Assembly (NCBI RefSeq): GCF_025263265.1 | Contig: NZ_CP079869.1 | Coordinates: forward strand, 4,402,001 to 4,466,000 | Length of the DNA stretch: 64,000 bases | Reading direction: 5' to 3' | DNA from: Mycobacterium sp. SMC-4 | Lineage (GTDB): Bacteria > Actinomycetota > Actinomycetes > Mycobacteriales > Mycobacteriaceae | In this document: piece by piece, positions 1 through 8,030 of the stretch | Numbering within the stretch: the stretch's first letter is position 1 | Layout: every line of letters starts with the position of its first letter | Translations under genes and position numbers: made by a program | The notes under the pieces: model-generated | The model's database searches: none | The model's input: the letters and a program-made list of their open reading frames with translations, nothing else | Told to the model about the DNA's origin: nothing

Positions 1-77
1 AGCGCCCCGACGGGCACACCGGAAAAAACCACCAGCGAGGCCAGGTCCTCGGCACACGCGATGGGCTGGCCCGCCAT
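1..77 (-). CDS. possible partial CDS running off the left edge
   Basis: An ATG on the minus strand at 77 opens a frame that stays open to the window edge (25 codons visible). An in-frame TAA lies four codons upstream, so this would be a true N-terminus. There is no good ribosome-binding site and no recognisable domain. The call rests only on the open frame and could be chance. Confidence 0.25.
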   Translation of the reverse strand, partial: MAGQPIACAEDLASLVVFSGVPVGA

Positions 78-209
78 TTCACGAGATTACGGCTGTCCGA
101 CGAGGTCGGGCAAGGAATCGAGCGCTGCCGTGGAGACATTCGGCGGATACACCCCCTGGTCGGATCTGGTTTGCTAGACAGTGGGACTGCAGCCCTGAGA
201 CAGGACGAG

Positions 210-1331
210 ATGCCCAGCCACCCACGACGCGGCGACCACTACGAGTGGTTCAGCAGTTACCTCGACGCACGGCACACGACACCGGCCGTGCGTGCGTTGA
301 TGGCCGGCATCGCACTGATGATGTCGACAGCCGTGCTGGTTTTGATCTTGGATCTGGAGCAGCCGCAGCACTTTCCGCGGCTGGCCATGATGTGGTTCGC
401 CTTCGGCGGCGGCCTGGCCGGAGCGGCACTGTGGGTCTGGCGGTGGCCCACCCGCGCTCAGTCCATGTTGTTCGCGGCGTTGACCTCGGCGTCGATCGCG
501 GCCATCTGTCTGGCTTATCCCGATCCGCTGGCCGCGCTCCTGGGTTGCATCGCGTTTGCGACCAACGGGGCCTACCTGGCTTTCTTCCACTCCACGCGCC
601 TGGTGCTGATCAACTTCGTGGTGGCCGCACTGGTCGGCACCAGCAAGGCGATGATGATCGCCGCCGAGGGTCGCACCGCGCTGGCCGTGGTGGATCTTTT
701 TCTGGTGCTGCAGATCAACATCGTGATGCCGCTGGCCATTCAGGTGCTGTTGCGCGCACTGGAAGGCGATCTGAAGTACGCCGATCTCGACCCGCTGACC
801 GGCTTGCTCAACCGGCGCGCCTTCCGCAGGCAGACGCTGAACATGATCGCGCGGCGCGGCGACGAGGATCACTACCTGATCGTTGCGTTGGCCGACCTCG
901 ACGATTTCAAGTCCGTCAACGACACCCACGGCCACCTGGCCGGTGACCGCGCTCTGGTCGCCGTCGCAGAAGCGTTGCGGGCCAATGTGACACCGACCGC
1001 AGTGGTCGCCCGCACCGGCGGCGAGGAGTTCCTGATCGCCGATGTGGCGCCGTCTCACCGGACCGTCTCCACCTACCAGGACATCTGCGACGCCATCGCA
1101 TCGTTGAGCGCGCAGATCACGGCAAGTGTCGGGACGGTCTACACCGCGCTGGACTCCGTGTCGCGACGCCCCATGGAGGCGGTGGTCGACCATCTGGTGG
1201 CCGCCGCCGACGTCGCCATGTACACCGCCAAGCGCAAGGGTGGCAACCAATGTCACCACCACGGCGCCTGGCCGGGTCCGGAGTCGGCGTGGATGGCTCC
1301 GGACCCGGCAACCGGAGCCACACCGCCCTGA
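210..1331 (+). CDS. membrane-anchored GGDEF diguanylate cyclase
   Basis: Probable diguanylate cyclase making the second messenger c-di-GMP from two GTP. The N-terminal ~180 residues contain about five to six hydrophobic segments, so the protein sits in the plasma membrane. The C-terminal ~170 residues form a GGDEF domain: DPLTGLLNRRAF opening, the DLDDFKSVND metal/nucleotide motif and an intact GGEEF signature (residues 270-274). I do not see an RxxD inhibitory site just before GGEEF, so product inhibition may be absent. The ATG at 210 follows a GA-rich stretch; a TTG at 171 in the same frame would add 13 residues and cannot be excluded. The cupin gene follows after 43 bases. Confidence 0.87.
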   Translation: MPSHPRRGDHYEWFSSYLDARHTTPAVRALMAGIALMMSTAVLVLILDLEQPQHFPRLAMMWFAFGGGLAGAALWVWRWPTRAQSMLFAALTSASIAAICLAYPDPLAALLGCIAFATNGAYLAFFHSTRLVLINFVVAALVGTSKAMMIAAEGRTALAVVDLFLVLQINIVMPLAIQVLLRALEGDLKYADLDPLTGLLNRRAFRRQTLNMIARRGDEDHYLIVALADLDDFKSVNDTHGHLAGDRALVAVAEALRANVTPTAVVARTGGEEFLIADVAPSHRTVSTYQDICDAIASLSAQITASVGTVYTALDSVSRRPMEAVVDHLVAAADVAMYTAKRKGGNQCHHHGAWPGPESAWMAPDPATGATPP

Positions 1332-1374
1332 CGGATGATCGTCAGCAGCCCTGCACCTCTGCGGAAGGAACGCC

Positions 1375-1800
1375 GTGCGCACGCTGATCACCGGAACCGA
1401 CGCCGCCGGCAGGTCCTGCGTGGTCAGCGACGGCGAGCTGACACTGGACGAGCTGGCGCCCGGATTTGCGATGGGCGTGCCGTACGCGACAACGGCCAGC
1501 CCGCCCCCGGCCCGGCCCGCCGGTTCCGCACCGCTCATCGATCAGGGCATCGCACCGGGGCTGGTCCGCTGGATGGTCGTCGATCTCGGCGCCGGCTCGG
1601 AGACGCCGATGCACCACACCGACACGCTCGACCTGCAGACGGTGATGTCGGGCACCGTCGAGTTGATCCTCGACGACGGCGCGCACCCGCTCGAGCCGGG
1701 CGACCTGGTGGTGCTGACGGGCGTGGACCACGCGTGGCGCGCGGGACCGGACGGGTGCCAACTGAGCGCGGTACTGGTCGGTACGCCGTCACCGCAATGA
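1375..1800 (+). CDS. cupin-domain protein
   Basis: Small single-domain beta-barrel protein of 141 residues. The C-terminal half has the cupin pattern: GSETPMHHTDTLDLQTVMSG (motif 1, with two adjacent histidines that could bind metal), then LEPGDLVVLTGVDHAWR (motif 2, with the histidine). The first ~60 residues are not characteristic. The GTG start follows a GGAAGGAA ribosome-binding site. Substrate is unknown; proteins of this type bind small molecules or act as oxygenases or isomerases. It is probably co-transcribed with the upstream diguanylate cyclase (43-bp gap), though a functional link is only inferred. Confidence 0.8.
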   Translation: MRTLITGTDAAGRSCVVSDGELTLDELAPGFAMGVPYATTASPPPARPAGSAPLIDQGIAPGLVRWMVVDLGAGSETPMHHTDTLDLQTVMSGTVELILDDGAHPLEPGDLVVLTGVDHAWRAGPDGCQLSAVLVGTPSPQ

Positions 1801-1864
1801 CGCCCGGCCCGGTGTGAGCAACCCGATATTGTTTGTGCGCTAACTAATCGGGCACGATGGAAGC

Positions 1865-2350
1865 ATGTCGGCCAGCCCGACGGCTGCGGCCGATCCCCTC
1901 ACCCTCGAACGCCAGGTGTGCTTTGCACTGGCGGTCACCAACCGGGCAGTGCTGGCCGTGTACCGTCCGCTGCTGGAGCCGCTGGGCCTGACGCATCCGC
2001 AGTATCTGGTGATGCTCGGTCTGTGGGATCACCACCGGAAATCGCCCGGTGACGCGTTGTCGGTCAAACAGATCGCCGCGCTGTTGCAGCTGGATTCGGC
2101 CACCCTGTCCCCGATGCTCAAGCGGCTGGAAGCGTTGGGGTTGCTCAGCCGGTCCCGCAGCATCACCGACGAGCGCGCGACCGAAGTCAGACTGACCGAC
2201 GCCGGGGTCGCGCTGCGCGAACGGGCTGTGGGTATTCCGGCGGCAGTCACCGAGCGCCTCGGTGTCGATGTCGAAGAACTCGAGCAGTTGCATGTGGTGC
2301 TGAGCCGAGTCAACAAGGCCGCGCTGGCCGCCGGAGCGCTACCGCCGTGA
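1865..2350 (+). CDS. MarR-family transcriptional regulator
   Basis: Winged-helix regulator of 161 residues. The DNA-binding core lies around residues 65-115 (SVKQIAALLQLDSATLSPMLK recognition region, then the wing RSITDERATEVRLT). It resembles the OhrR/MarR branch that begins with a short helix containing an early cysteine (LERQVCFAL, Cys18). A single N-terminal cysteine is the peroxide sensor in OhrR proteins, so redox sensing is possible but not shown. It overlaps the next membrane-protein frame by 4 bases only if that gene starts at GTG 2347. A loose inverted repeat (CCCGAT at 1822, ATCGGG at 1847) in the short upstream gap could be its own operator. Confidence 0.9.
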   Translation: MSASPTAAADPLTLERQVCFALAVTNRAVLAVYRPLLEPLGLTHPQYLVMLGLWDHHRKSPGDALSVKQIAALLQLDSATLSPMLKRLEALGLLSRSRSITDERATEVRLTDAGVALRERAVGIPAAVTERLGVDVEELEQLHVVLSRVNKAALAAGALPP

Positions 2351-2370
2351 ACCACAACGAAGGAGTCGTG

Positions 2371-2790
2371 ATGAGCACCGCCGCCAAGCCGAACCTGTGG
2401 CAATACCTCACCTATTGCTACGGGCGGCGCCTGCCGGCGTCGATGAGCCGCTGGGTTGCCGAGGACCTGGCCGGGCAGGGCGCGATCCGCCGTCACATGA
2501 TCCGCTATGCGATTCCGCCGGCGTTGGTGTTGGCACCGTTCTGGCTGATCCCGGTGCCGTTCTACATGCGCATGGAGATGACCGTCCCGATCTACGTGTG
2601 GGCGCTGTTGATGGCCGTCGCGTTGAACAAGGTGTGGCGTCGGCACCGGCTGGCTCAGCACGGCCTGGATCCCAATCTCGTCGACGTGATCAAACGCAAG
2701 AAGCAGGCGCGCATGCACGAGGACTACGTCCGCAAGTACGGTCCGCGACCGGCGGAGGCGCGTTACCAGTCCAACAGCAGTCCGTTCTGA
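2371..2790 (+). CDS. DUF5313-type small membrane protein
   Basis: A 139-residue protein typical of actinobacteria and annotated there as DUF5313. It has two hydrophobic segments (about residues 45-62 and 67-85) flanked by basic stretches (RRHRLAQHG, KRKKQAR). Function unknown. The ATG at 2371 is chosen because GAAGGAG sits 5 bases upstream; an earlier GTG at 2347 would overlap the MarR stop codon. It lies directly behind the MarR gene and is probably transcribed with it. Confidence 0.8.
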   Translation: MSTAAKPNLWQYLTYCYGRRLPASMSRWVAEDLAGQGAIRRHMIRYAIPPALVLAPFWLIPVPFYMRMEMTVPIYVWALLMAVALNKVWRRHRLAQHGLDPNLVDVIKRKKQARMHEDYVRKYGPRPAEARYQSNSSPF

Positions 2791-2810
2791 GTTCGGGCCC
2801 GCGGCGGGGG

Positions 2811-4031
2811 TCAGGCGAACGTCAGGTCCAGACGTTCCAGCCGGCGCACGAGCAGGCTCGGTAGCCACCGTCCGATCTCGGCGGCACGGAAATCGGCGGT
2901 GGATTCCAGAAGGTGGGTGAGCACCACCCTCGCCTCGAGCCGGGCCAGCGCGGCTCCGACGCAGAAATGGATTCCCTTACCGAACGCGATGTGACTCTTG
3001 GCCGCTGGGCGGTCCAACAAGAACCGGTCGGGATCGTCGAAGTGCTGCGGGTCCCGGTTGGCAGCACCCCACAGCAGCAGCAGGCGTGAGCCGGCCGGTA
3101 GTGGCACCCCGCCCAGCTCGGTGTCGTGGCGCACATGGCGGTAGTGACCCCGGAAGGGCGGCTCGTAGCGCAGCACCTCTTCGAGGAACGAACCCACCTG
3201 CTCCGGGTGCTGACGCAGCTGCTGCTGGATCTCCGGCCGGGTCGCGAGAACCCATGCGGCCGAACCGATCAGAGATGCCGTGGACTCACCGCCGGCACTG
3301 AACAGGGTGATCATCATGGTCAACGCGGCGACATCATCGAGGACGCCGGTCGCACAGGCGGTGGCGAGGTCGCCGAGCAGGTCGTCGTGCGGGTCGGCTG
3401 CGGCCTGCCCGAACTTCTCGACGATGTAGGCGCCGAGTTCCATCACCGATACCCGGGCGATATCGAGCTGATCCTGGGTAACGAGTCCTTCCACCACCAA
3501 CGTCGCCGAATACCCCCACCGGGCCAGCGTGTCGATGTCGTCGTCCGGGACACCGATGATGCGTCCGACGATCATCATCGGCAGCCGGTTGGCCATGGCG
3601 CTCATCCATTCGATCCGGCCGGACTGCGCGTGCTCGGCCCAGATGGTGCTCGCGGTCTCGCCGACGAACGGTTCGAAGGCCCGGATGCGCTTGGCCGCCA
3701 GCTGCGGGAGCAACAGCTTGCGATGCAGCGCATGGGCTGGGTCATCTGCCGTGGCCAGAGCGTGAATCGCAGCCCCTAGTTCCCCGACAGGGAACGCCTC
3801 GACGGTTCCACCCGGTTGATACGTCATCGTCGCAGTCAGATTGGACGAGAAGTCGTCACAGCGGGTGACAGCCTCGTTGACGGCCTCCCAGCTGCTCACC
3901 GCATAGAACCCGGAGGCCCCGATCCGGTGGACCGGACCGGCGTCGTGCATGCGCGCATAGAGCGGATACGGATCTTGGATGTGCTCATCGTCGAACAATG
4001 CCAATCCGAGTCCGGGGTCCACCGAGGTCAT
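2811..4031 (-). CDS. cytochrome P450
   Basis: Soluble class I cytochrome P450 of 406 residues, needing external ferredoxin and reductase (none are encoded nearby). Visible hallmarks: I-helix oxygen-binding motif AGGEST (246-251), ExxR salt bridge in EEVLRY (E285/R288), and the haem loop FGKGIHFCVG with proximal ligand Cys357. The substrate cannot be told from sequence. It is transcribed divergently from the TetR regulator at 4219, and the 187-bp gap carries an inverted repeat that could be the shared operator. Confidence 0.95.
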   Translation of the reverse strand: MTSVDPGLGLALFDDEHIQDPYPLYARMHDAGPVHRIGASGFYAVSSWEAVNEAVTRCDDFSSNLTATMTYQPGGTVEAFPVGELGAAIHALATADDPAHALHRKLLLPQLAAKRIRAFEPFVGETASTIWAEHAQSGRIEWMSAMANRLPMMIVGRIIGVPDDDIDTLARWGYSATLVVEGLVTQDQLDIARVSVMELGAYIVEKFGQAAADPHDDLLGDLATACATGVLDDVAALTMMITLFSAGGESTASLIGSAAWVLATRPEIQQQLRQHPEQVGSFLEEVLRYEPPFRGHYRHVRHDTELGGVPLPAGSRLLLLWGAANRDPQHFDDPDRFLLDRPAAKSHIAFGKGIHFCVGAALARLEARVVLTHLLESTADFRAAEIGRWLPSLLVRRLERLDLTFA

Positions 4032-4116
4032 GGCTCCACGCTGGGCGGCTGTCGCTGCCAGGTCAACAGCTGACGACAGATCAGCGATCAGGCGGGCGGC
4101 GCTGGCATGCGCATCG

Positions 4117-4183
4117 TCTCAACTGGAGTATCTGACCTCCTATGATGTGATCTCTGAACGTCCGGATTGTCTCAAGGTTGAGA
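4117..4183. promoter_or_regulatory. candidate TetR operator between P450 and tetR
   Basis: A perfect inverted repeat TCTCAA-GG-TTGAGA lies at 4170-4183, 36 bases before the tetR start. A further half-site TCTCAA occurs at 4117-4122. Its position between divergent regulator and enzyme genes is what a TetR autorepressor site would look like. Assignment is inference. Confidence 0.45.
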
Positions 4184-4218
4184 AGATGTGGTGGCTGGTG
4201 AGGAGGTGGACCGGACCG

Positions 4219-4773
4219 ATGACTCGAGACGACTGGGTGGTGGGCGGCGACCGGCGAACGGCGGCAGCGAACCGCATCTACGCCGCGGCGACCGACCTGG
4301 TGTTACGTAAGGGACTGGAGGCTCTCGACGTCGACACCCTGGCCGAGCAGGTGCACTGTTCGCGGGCCACGATTTACCGCTATGCGGGCGGCAAGGCCCA
4401 GATCCGCGATGCGGTCCTGATTCGCCTCTCTGCGGGCATCACCGAAGCCGTCCGACACGCCGTCGAGGGACTCAACGGTCCCGAGCGTGTCGTCACCGCG
4501 GTCACGGTGGCACTGGAGAAGATCCGGACGGACCCGATGCGGCGCTTGATGCTCACGTCTCGCAACGCTCCCGGGCTCGACGAACTGCATTCGTCGCCGA
4601 TGCTGGCTCACCTCGCCGCCGAGCTGACCGGCATCACCGACGACGATCCCCATGCGGCGCGGTGGATTGTGCGCCTGGTGGTGTCGTTGGCCTATTGGCC
4701 TGCCGGCAACAGCCGCACCGAACGTCAGATGCTGCAGCGCTTTGTCGCACCGGCGTTCGCAGAGCTGGCCTGA
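4219..4773 (+). CDS. TetR-family transcriptional regulator
   Basis: A 184-residue regulator. The N-terminal helix-turn-helix is clear (AADLVLRKGLEALDVDTLAEQ-like segment ending CSRATIYRYAGGK, about residues 20-60); the C-terminal ligand domain is unclassified. ATG 4219 is preferred over upstream in-frame starts because GAGGAGG lies about 12 bases before it and because the TetR domain begins about 15 residues in. It probably controls the divergent P450 and possibly the convergent flavin hydroxylase that ends 20 bases beyond its stop. Confidence 0.9.
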   Translation: MTRDDWVVGGDRRTAAANRIYAAATDLVLRKGLEALDVDTLAEQVHCSRATIYRYAGGKAQIRDAVLIRLSAGITEAVRHAVEGLNGPERVVTAVTVALEKIRTDPMRRLMLTSRNAPGLDELHSSPMLAHLAAELTGITDDDPHAARWIVRLVVSLAYWPAGNSRTERQMLQRFVAPAFAELA

Positions 4774-4792
4774 GCGCGAGCTGCCCCGGCCG

Positions 4793-6322
4793 TTACAGCC
4801 GGCCGCCCAGCGCATAGCTGCACGCCGTCTTCAGATCTGCCGCGGAGCCGGTCCGGGCCCACGCCACGTGCCGGTCAGGGCGCACCAGGATCCAGCCGCT
4901 GTCGGCGCCGAGCACGTCGCGCAAGGCCTGGCTCGCGTCGTGGTATCCGCTCGCACCGATGCGCAGCACTGCGGGCAGATCGTCCGCGACGCGGTCGCCG
5001 GTTCCGATGTCCAACAGCGCGGGTCCGTCCGGCAGCACGTCATAGATCCGGGTCGCCTCACCGGAGACGCCACCCAACTCGACGTTCGGCAGTCGCACGC
5101 CCGCGGCGCGCTCCCCCGACGCCAACAGCGGGGACGCGCCGTAGTCGCGGTCGAGCATTGCCAAGCTGCGCAGGGACTTTCGGCGAAGTGGTGGGATTGC
5201 CAGTGCCCACCGGATCGAGTGCAGTACGGCCGACCGGATGAACGCCGGCGCTTGGATGCCCACCCGGGTCACCCGCGTCACATAACGGGACACCTCTCCG
5301 ATGACGCCTCGGCGCTCGTCGTCGTAGGAGTCGAGCAGCCGGTCGGTGTCCCCGCCGCACACTGCTCGGGCGAGCTTCCAGGCCAGGTTGTGGGCATCCT
5401 GGATTCCGGCGTTCATGCCCTGGCCCATCGCCGGCGGAAAGACGTGGGCCGCGTCTCCGGCGAGCAGGACCCGGCCGACCCGGTAGCGCGGACTACCCCG
5501 TCGCTGCAATTGAAATCGGTTCGCCCAGGTCACTTTTGCCGGTCCGGAGCCGAGCACCTCAGCGGCCCGGGCGCGGACCTCGTCGTCGGTGACCGCTTCG
5601 TCGACGTCGGCTCCACCAGGCTCGATGCCGATGATTCGCCACAGACCGGGCGCCAGGCGCATCGCGCTGGTGATGCCCTCGGCGCTGTTGCGGTTACGCG
5701 GCCAGGGCAGTGCATCGCGTTCGTCGTCGATACGGACGTCGGCAAGCATTGGACGCACCGGCAACGTCACCCCCGGGAACGGGAGGTCGAGGGCATTGCG
5801 GACGAAACTGCCCGCCCCGTCGCAGCCCACGGCGAACTGTGTGGTCAGCCGATGTTGCGCACCGTCTTCGCGGAAGGTCAGCGTCACCGCGTCGGCGTCC
5901 TGACTCACCCCGGTGACCTCGGCGCCAAACCGCACGTCGCAGAGGCCGGTGTCGCGCACCGCCTTCAGTAGCAACCGCTCGGTCTGGCCCTGCTCGAGAA
6001 TCAACAGCCCGGGACGGTGCGCCTCGGAGTCCAGGCACGAGAAGTCGAACGGAATGTGCAGCGTCCGCCCGGTGGTCACCGAGTGCACGGTCATCGTCTC
6101 AAGCAGCGTGCCGGCATGCACGAGTGAATCCTCGACGCCCCACTGCCGCAGGATCTCTCGGCTGCGTTGATGGATGGCCGGCGCTTTGGATTGCGCACTG
6201 GTGGCCGCTTCGCGTTCGAACAGCACCGAGCGCACGCCGTAGCGCCCCAGGCCGAGCGCCAACGCCAATCCGACAGGTCCCGCCCCGACGATCGCGACGT
6301 GCGCTGAATCTGGTGGCGTCAT
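4793..6322 (-). CDS. FAD-dependent aromatic hydroxylase, MhpA-like
   Basis: Class A flavoprotein monooxygenase (PheA/TfdB/MhpA group) of 509 residues that hydroxylates phenolic rings using NAD(P)H and oxygen. Seen in the sequence: the FAD Rossmann fingerprint VAIVGAGPVGLALALGLG at the N-terminus, the second FAD motif GDAAHVFPPAMGQGMNAGIQD, and a C-terminal thioredoxin-like region ending in LVRPDRHVAWA. It resembles 3-(3-hydroxyphenyl)propionate/3-hydroxycinnamate hydroxylase, but ring-cleavage and hydrolase partners are absent here, so the substrate is open. Start at 6322 places the fingerprint about 8 residues in; the longer frame to 6412 would cross the likely operator. It is divergent from the GbsR-type regulator. 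Confidence 0.9.
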   Translation of the reverse strand: MTPPDSAHVAIVGAGPVGLALALGLGRYGVRSVLFEREAATSAQSKAPAIHQRSREILRQWGVEDSLVHAGTLLETMTVHSVTTGRTLHIPFDFSCLDSEAHRPGLLILEQGQTERLLLKAVRDTGLCDVRFGAEVTGVSQDADAVTLTFREDGAQHRLTTQFAVGCDGAGSFVRNALDLPFPGVTLPVRPMLADVRIDDERDALPWPRNRNSAEGITSAMRLAPGLWRIIGIEPGGADVDEAVTDDEVRARAAEVLGSGPAKVTWANRFQLQRRGSPRYRVGRVLLAGDAAHVFPPAMGQGMNAGIQDAHNLAWKLARAVCGGDTDRLLDSYDDERRGVIGEVSRYVTRVTRVGIQAPAFIRSAVLHSIRWALAIPPLRRKSLRSLAMLDRDYGASPLLASGERAAGVRLPNVELGGVSGEATRIYDVLPDGPALLDIGTGDRVADDLPAVLRIGASGYHDASQALRDVLGADSGWILVRPDRHVAWARTGSAADLKTACSYALGGRL

Positions 6323-6352
6323 GTCCGCGACGGTAGTCACCTTTTGCAAACT

Positions 6353-6423
6353 GGTAAACACAAATCTTCGCCGCCGGGAAACTCGAAAACGCTCAACTAC
6401 CCAGTAAAACAACGATGTTTACC
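6353..6423. promoter_or_regulatory. candidate operators between hydroxylase and HTH_38/GbsR regulator
   Basis: The 193-bp divergent gap holds GGTAAACA at 6353-6360 and its exact reverse complement TGTTTACC at 6416-6423. The right-hand copy is also half of a near-palindrome (GTAAAACA-ACGA-TGTTTAC, 6403-6422). Local AT content is higher than the surroundings. Position suggests control of both divergent genes by the adjacent regulator; this is inference. Confidence 0.5.
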
Positions 6424-6515
6424 GGTAGCACACCACGTCGATCACGACAGAGATTGCAATGATACTCGGCTCGTCCTATGTTCATTGCAAACATCCACAT
6501 CGAAGGTGAGAGTCG

Positions 6516-7196
6516 GTGCCGGGAGCGCGTCTGACACCCGCCGAGCGCCAGAGCATCGGCGCGGGGCTGCGGTCTGGACTCGGCTACGCCGAGATCGCGC
6601 GCCGTCTCGGCAGACCGACGTCCACCATCAGCCGTGAGGTCGCGCGCAACGGAGGACGTCACATCTACCGCGCCGGGTCGGCCGAATACGCGACGCGGCA
6701 ACGGGCCCGCAGATCCGCCGACACCTCGGGTGGCCCGACGAAGCGAGCTGGCCCTCCCACGAATCCGCAAGTCCGTCAGTTCGTCGACAGGTTCGCCGAG
6801 ATGATGCGAGCCACCGGTATGCCCCGGACACCGGCGCGCGTGCTGGCAGCCCTGCTGGTCAGCGACTCCGGCGCGCTCACTGCTGCCGAGCTGGGCGAGC
6901 AACTGGAAGTGAGCCCCGCTGCGGTATCCAAAGCAGTGCGCTTCTTGGAGGCGTTCGCACTGGTCAGCCGAGAACGCCCAGTCGGTCAGCGCCGCGAGGT
7001 CTACCGTTTCACCGGTGACTGGGCCGAGACGTTCGCTCGGCGCGACGCACTGTTCGCGCCCTGGGAGATGGGCGCGCGCGAGGGTGCCCGGTTGGTCGGG
7101 GCCCAGACACCAGCCGGCCACCGGCTCGCCGAGATGGCCCGATTCATGCGACACACCCGTGACACCATTCGCCGGGTCCGACGCGAATGGCGTTGA
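6516..7196 (+). CDS. two-domain regulator: IS30-type HTH fused to GbsR/MarR winged helix
   Basis: A 226-residue DNA-binding protein with two distinct HTH regions. Residues ~4-50 are an HTH_38/IS30-transposase-like helix-turn-helix (LTPAERQSIGAGLRSGLGYA, then IARRLGRPTSTISREV). After a basic linker, residues ~85-220 form a GbsR/MarR-like winged helix (GALTAAELGEQLEVSPAAV, then SRERPVGQRREVYRF). The family probably represses a nearby metabolic or transport operon. GTG 6516 follows GAAGGTGAG. Its divergent position to the flavin hydroxylase and the shared inverted repeats suggest it controls that gene. Ligand unknown. Confidence 0.85.
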   Translation: MPGARLTPAERQSIGAGLRSGLGYAEIARRLGRPTSTISREVARNGGRHIYRAGSAEYATRQRARRSADTSGGPTKRAGPPTNPQVRQFVDRFAEMMRATGMPRTPARVLAALLVSDSGALTAAELGEQLEVSPAAVSKAVRFLEAFALVSRERPVGQRREVYRFTGDWAETFARRDALFAPWEMGAREGARLVGAQTPAGHRLAEMARFMRHTRDTIRRVRREWR

Positions 7197-7204
7197 CGTC
7201 CGAC

Positions 7205-7912
7205 CTATCCGGGCACCTGTTCGGATTGGCCGCGACGCACGCGCTGCCACGGCCACGTCATCAACGCCCAGACGACCAGGACCAGTGCCGCGGCGACGAG
7301 GATGTACACCGGCCACGGCCCCAGCGCGTCCAACAGCGTCGTGGTGGCCGGCTTTTCGTTGAGGAAGCCGTAGTTGGCGCCCGTCGCCAGATTGACCAGG
7401 AAGGTGACAACCGCCCACACCACCGTGACACCGGCCACCAACCGGTAGCTGTGCCACGTCGGTCTCATCCCGCGTCCCCAGGTCAGGTAGATGGCCGCCC
7501 AGACAACCAGCAGGTGAATCGCCCAGAACGCCAGATATTCCACGCTCGGGAAATCGGGCGCGTGCAACACCGGAGACACCAGTGCCTGCGCACTGAGGAC
7601 CAGCCCCCAGTAATAGGTGATCGCGAAGGCCCAATGTCGTTGTGACCACCAGGCGACAGCGGCGACGATGGTGGCGATATCGGTCAGGCGCAGCGGTATC
7701 GCGTCGGTGACACCGGGGTCGAGCACCATGTAGATCAACACCGCGGCATAGATGACCCCCGTCACCGCTCCAACGACACGCCCGAACAGCCGTGCCTGGC
7801 GTTCGCTCTGACGGCGGCCGAGCCAGATCAGGCCTACCGCGCCGACGACGAACAGGGCGATCATTGCCCAGTGCGACGGCCCATAGAGAGTGAACTCTCG
7901 TTCCACGTTCAC
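7205..7912 (-). CDS. TIGR02206/YwaF-type integral membrane protein
   Basis: A 235-residue protein with about six to seven membrane segments. It matches the TIGR02206 (YwaF) pattern, including FTLYGPSHW near the N-terminus and the conserved GANYGFLNEKP segment before the last helix. Function unknown. It converges with the HTH_38/GbsR gene (8 bases between stops). The IS481 element begins about 120 bases upstream of its start, so its original promoter may be displaced or shortened. Confidence 0.87.
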   Translation of the reverse strand: MNVEREFTLYGPSHWAMIALFVVGAVGLIWLGRRQSERQARLFGRVVGAVTGVIYAAVLIYMVLDPGVTDAIPLRLTDIATIVAAVAWWSQRHWAFAITYYWGLVLSAQALVSPVLHAPDFPSVEYLAFWAIHLLVVWAAIYLTWGRGMRPTWHSYRLVAGVTVVWAVVTFLVNLATGANYGFLNEKPATTTLLDALGPWPVYILVAAALVLVVWALMTWPWQRVRRGQSEQVPG

Positions 7913-8015
7913 CGCCTGCTGCGGATTGTCCGACGCACTTCCATGGTGGCTATGTTCCCCGGCGGGCCCGCCCGAAACGGACTGGCGCCGCGGCCAGCGG
8001 TGCGCACGTCACATG

Positions 8016-8030
8016 TGGTGGAGCTAAGGG
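8016..8030. repeat. left copy of IS target duplication (tRNA-Ala 3' end remnant)
   Basis: Fifteen bases identical to 9349-9363. They correspond to the CCA end, the acceptor 3' strand and the start of the T-stem of tRNA-Ala, left behind on the far side of the IS. Confidence 0.9.

Noticed and set aside
174..1538. 454-codon minus-strand open frame opposite the diguanylate cyclase
   Set aside because: Shadow of a real gene in GC-rich DNA: no family resemblance, His/Gln/Arg-rich composition, while the other strand has a full GGDEF domain.
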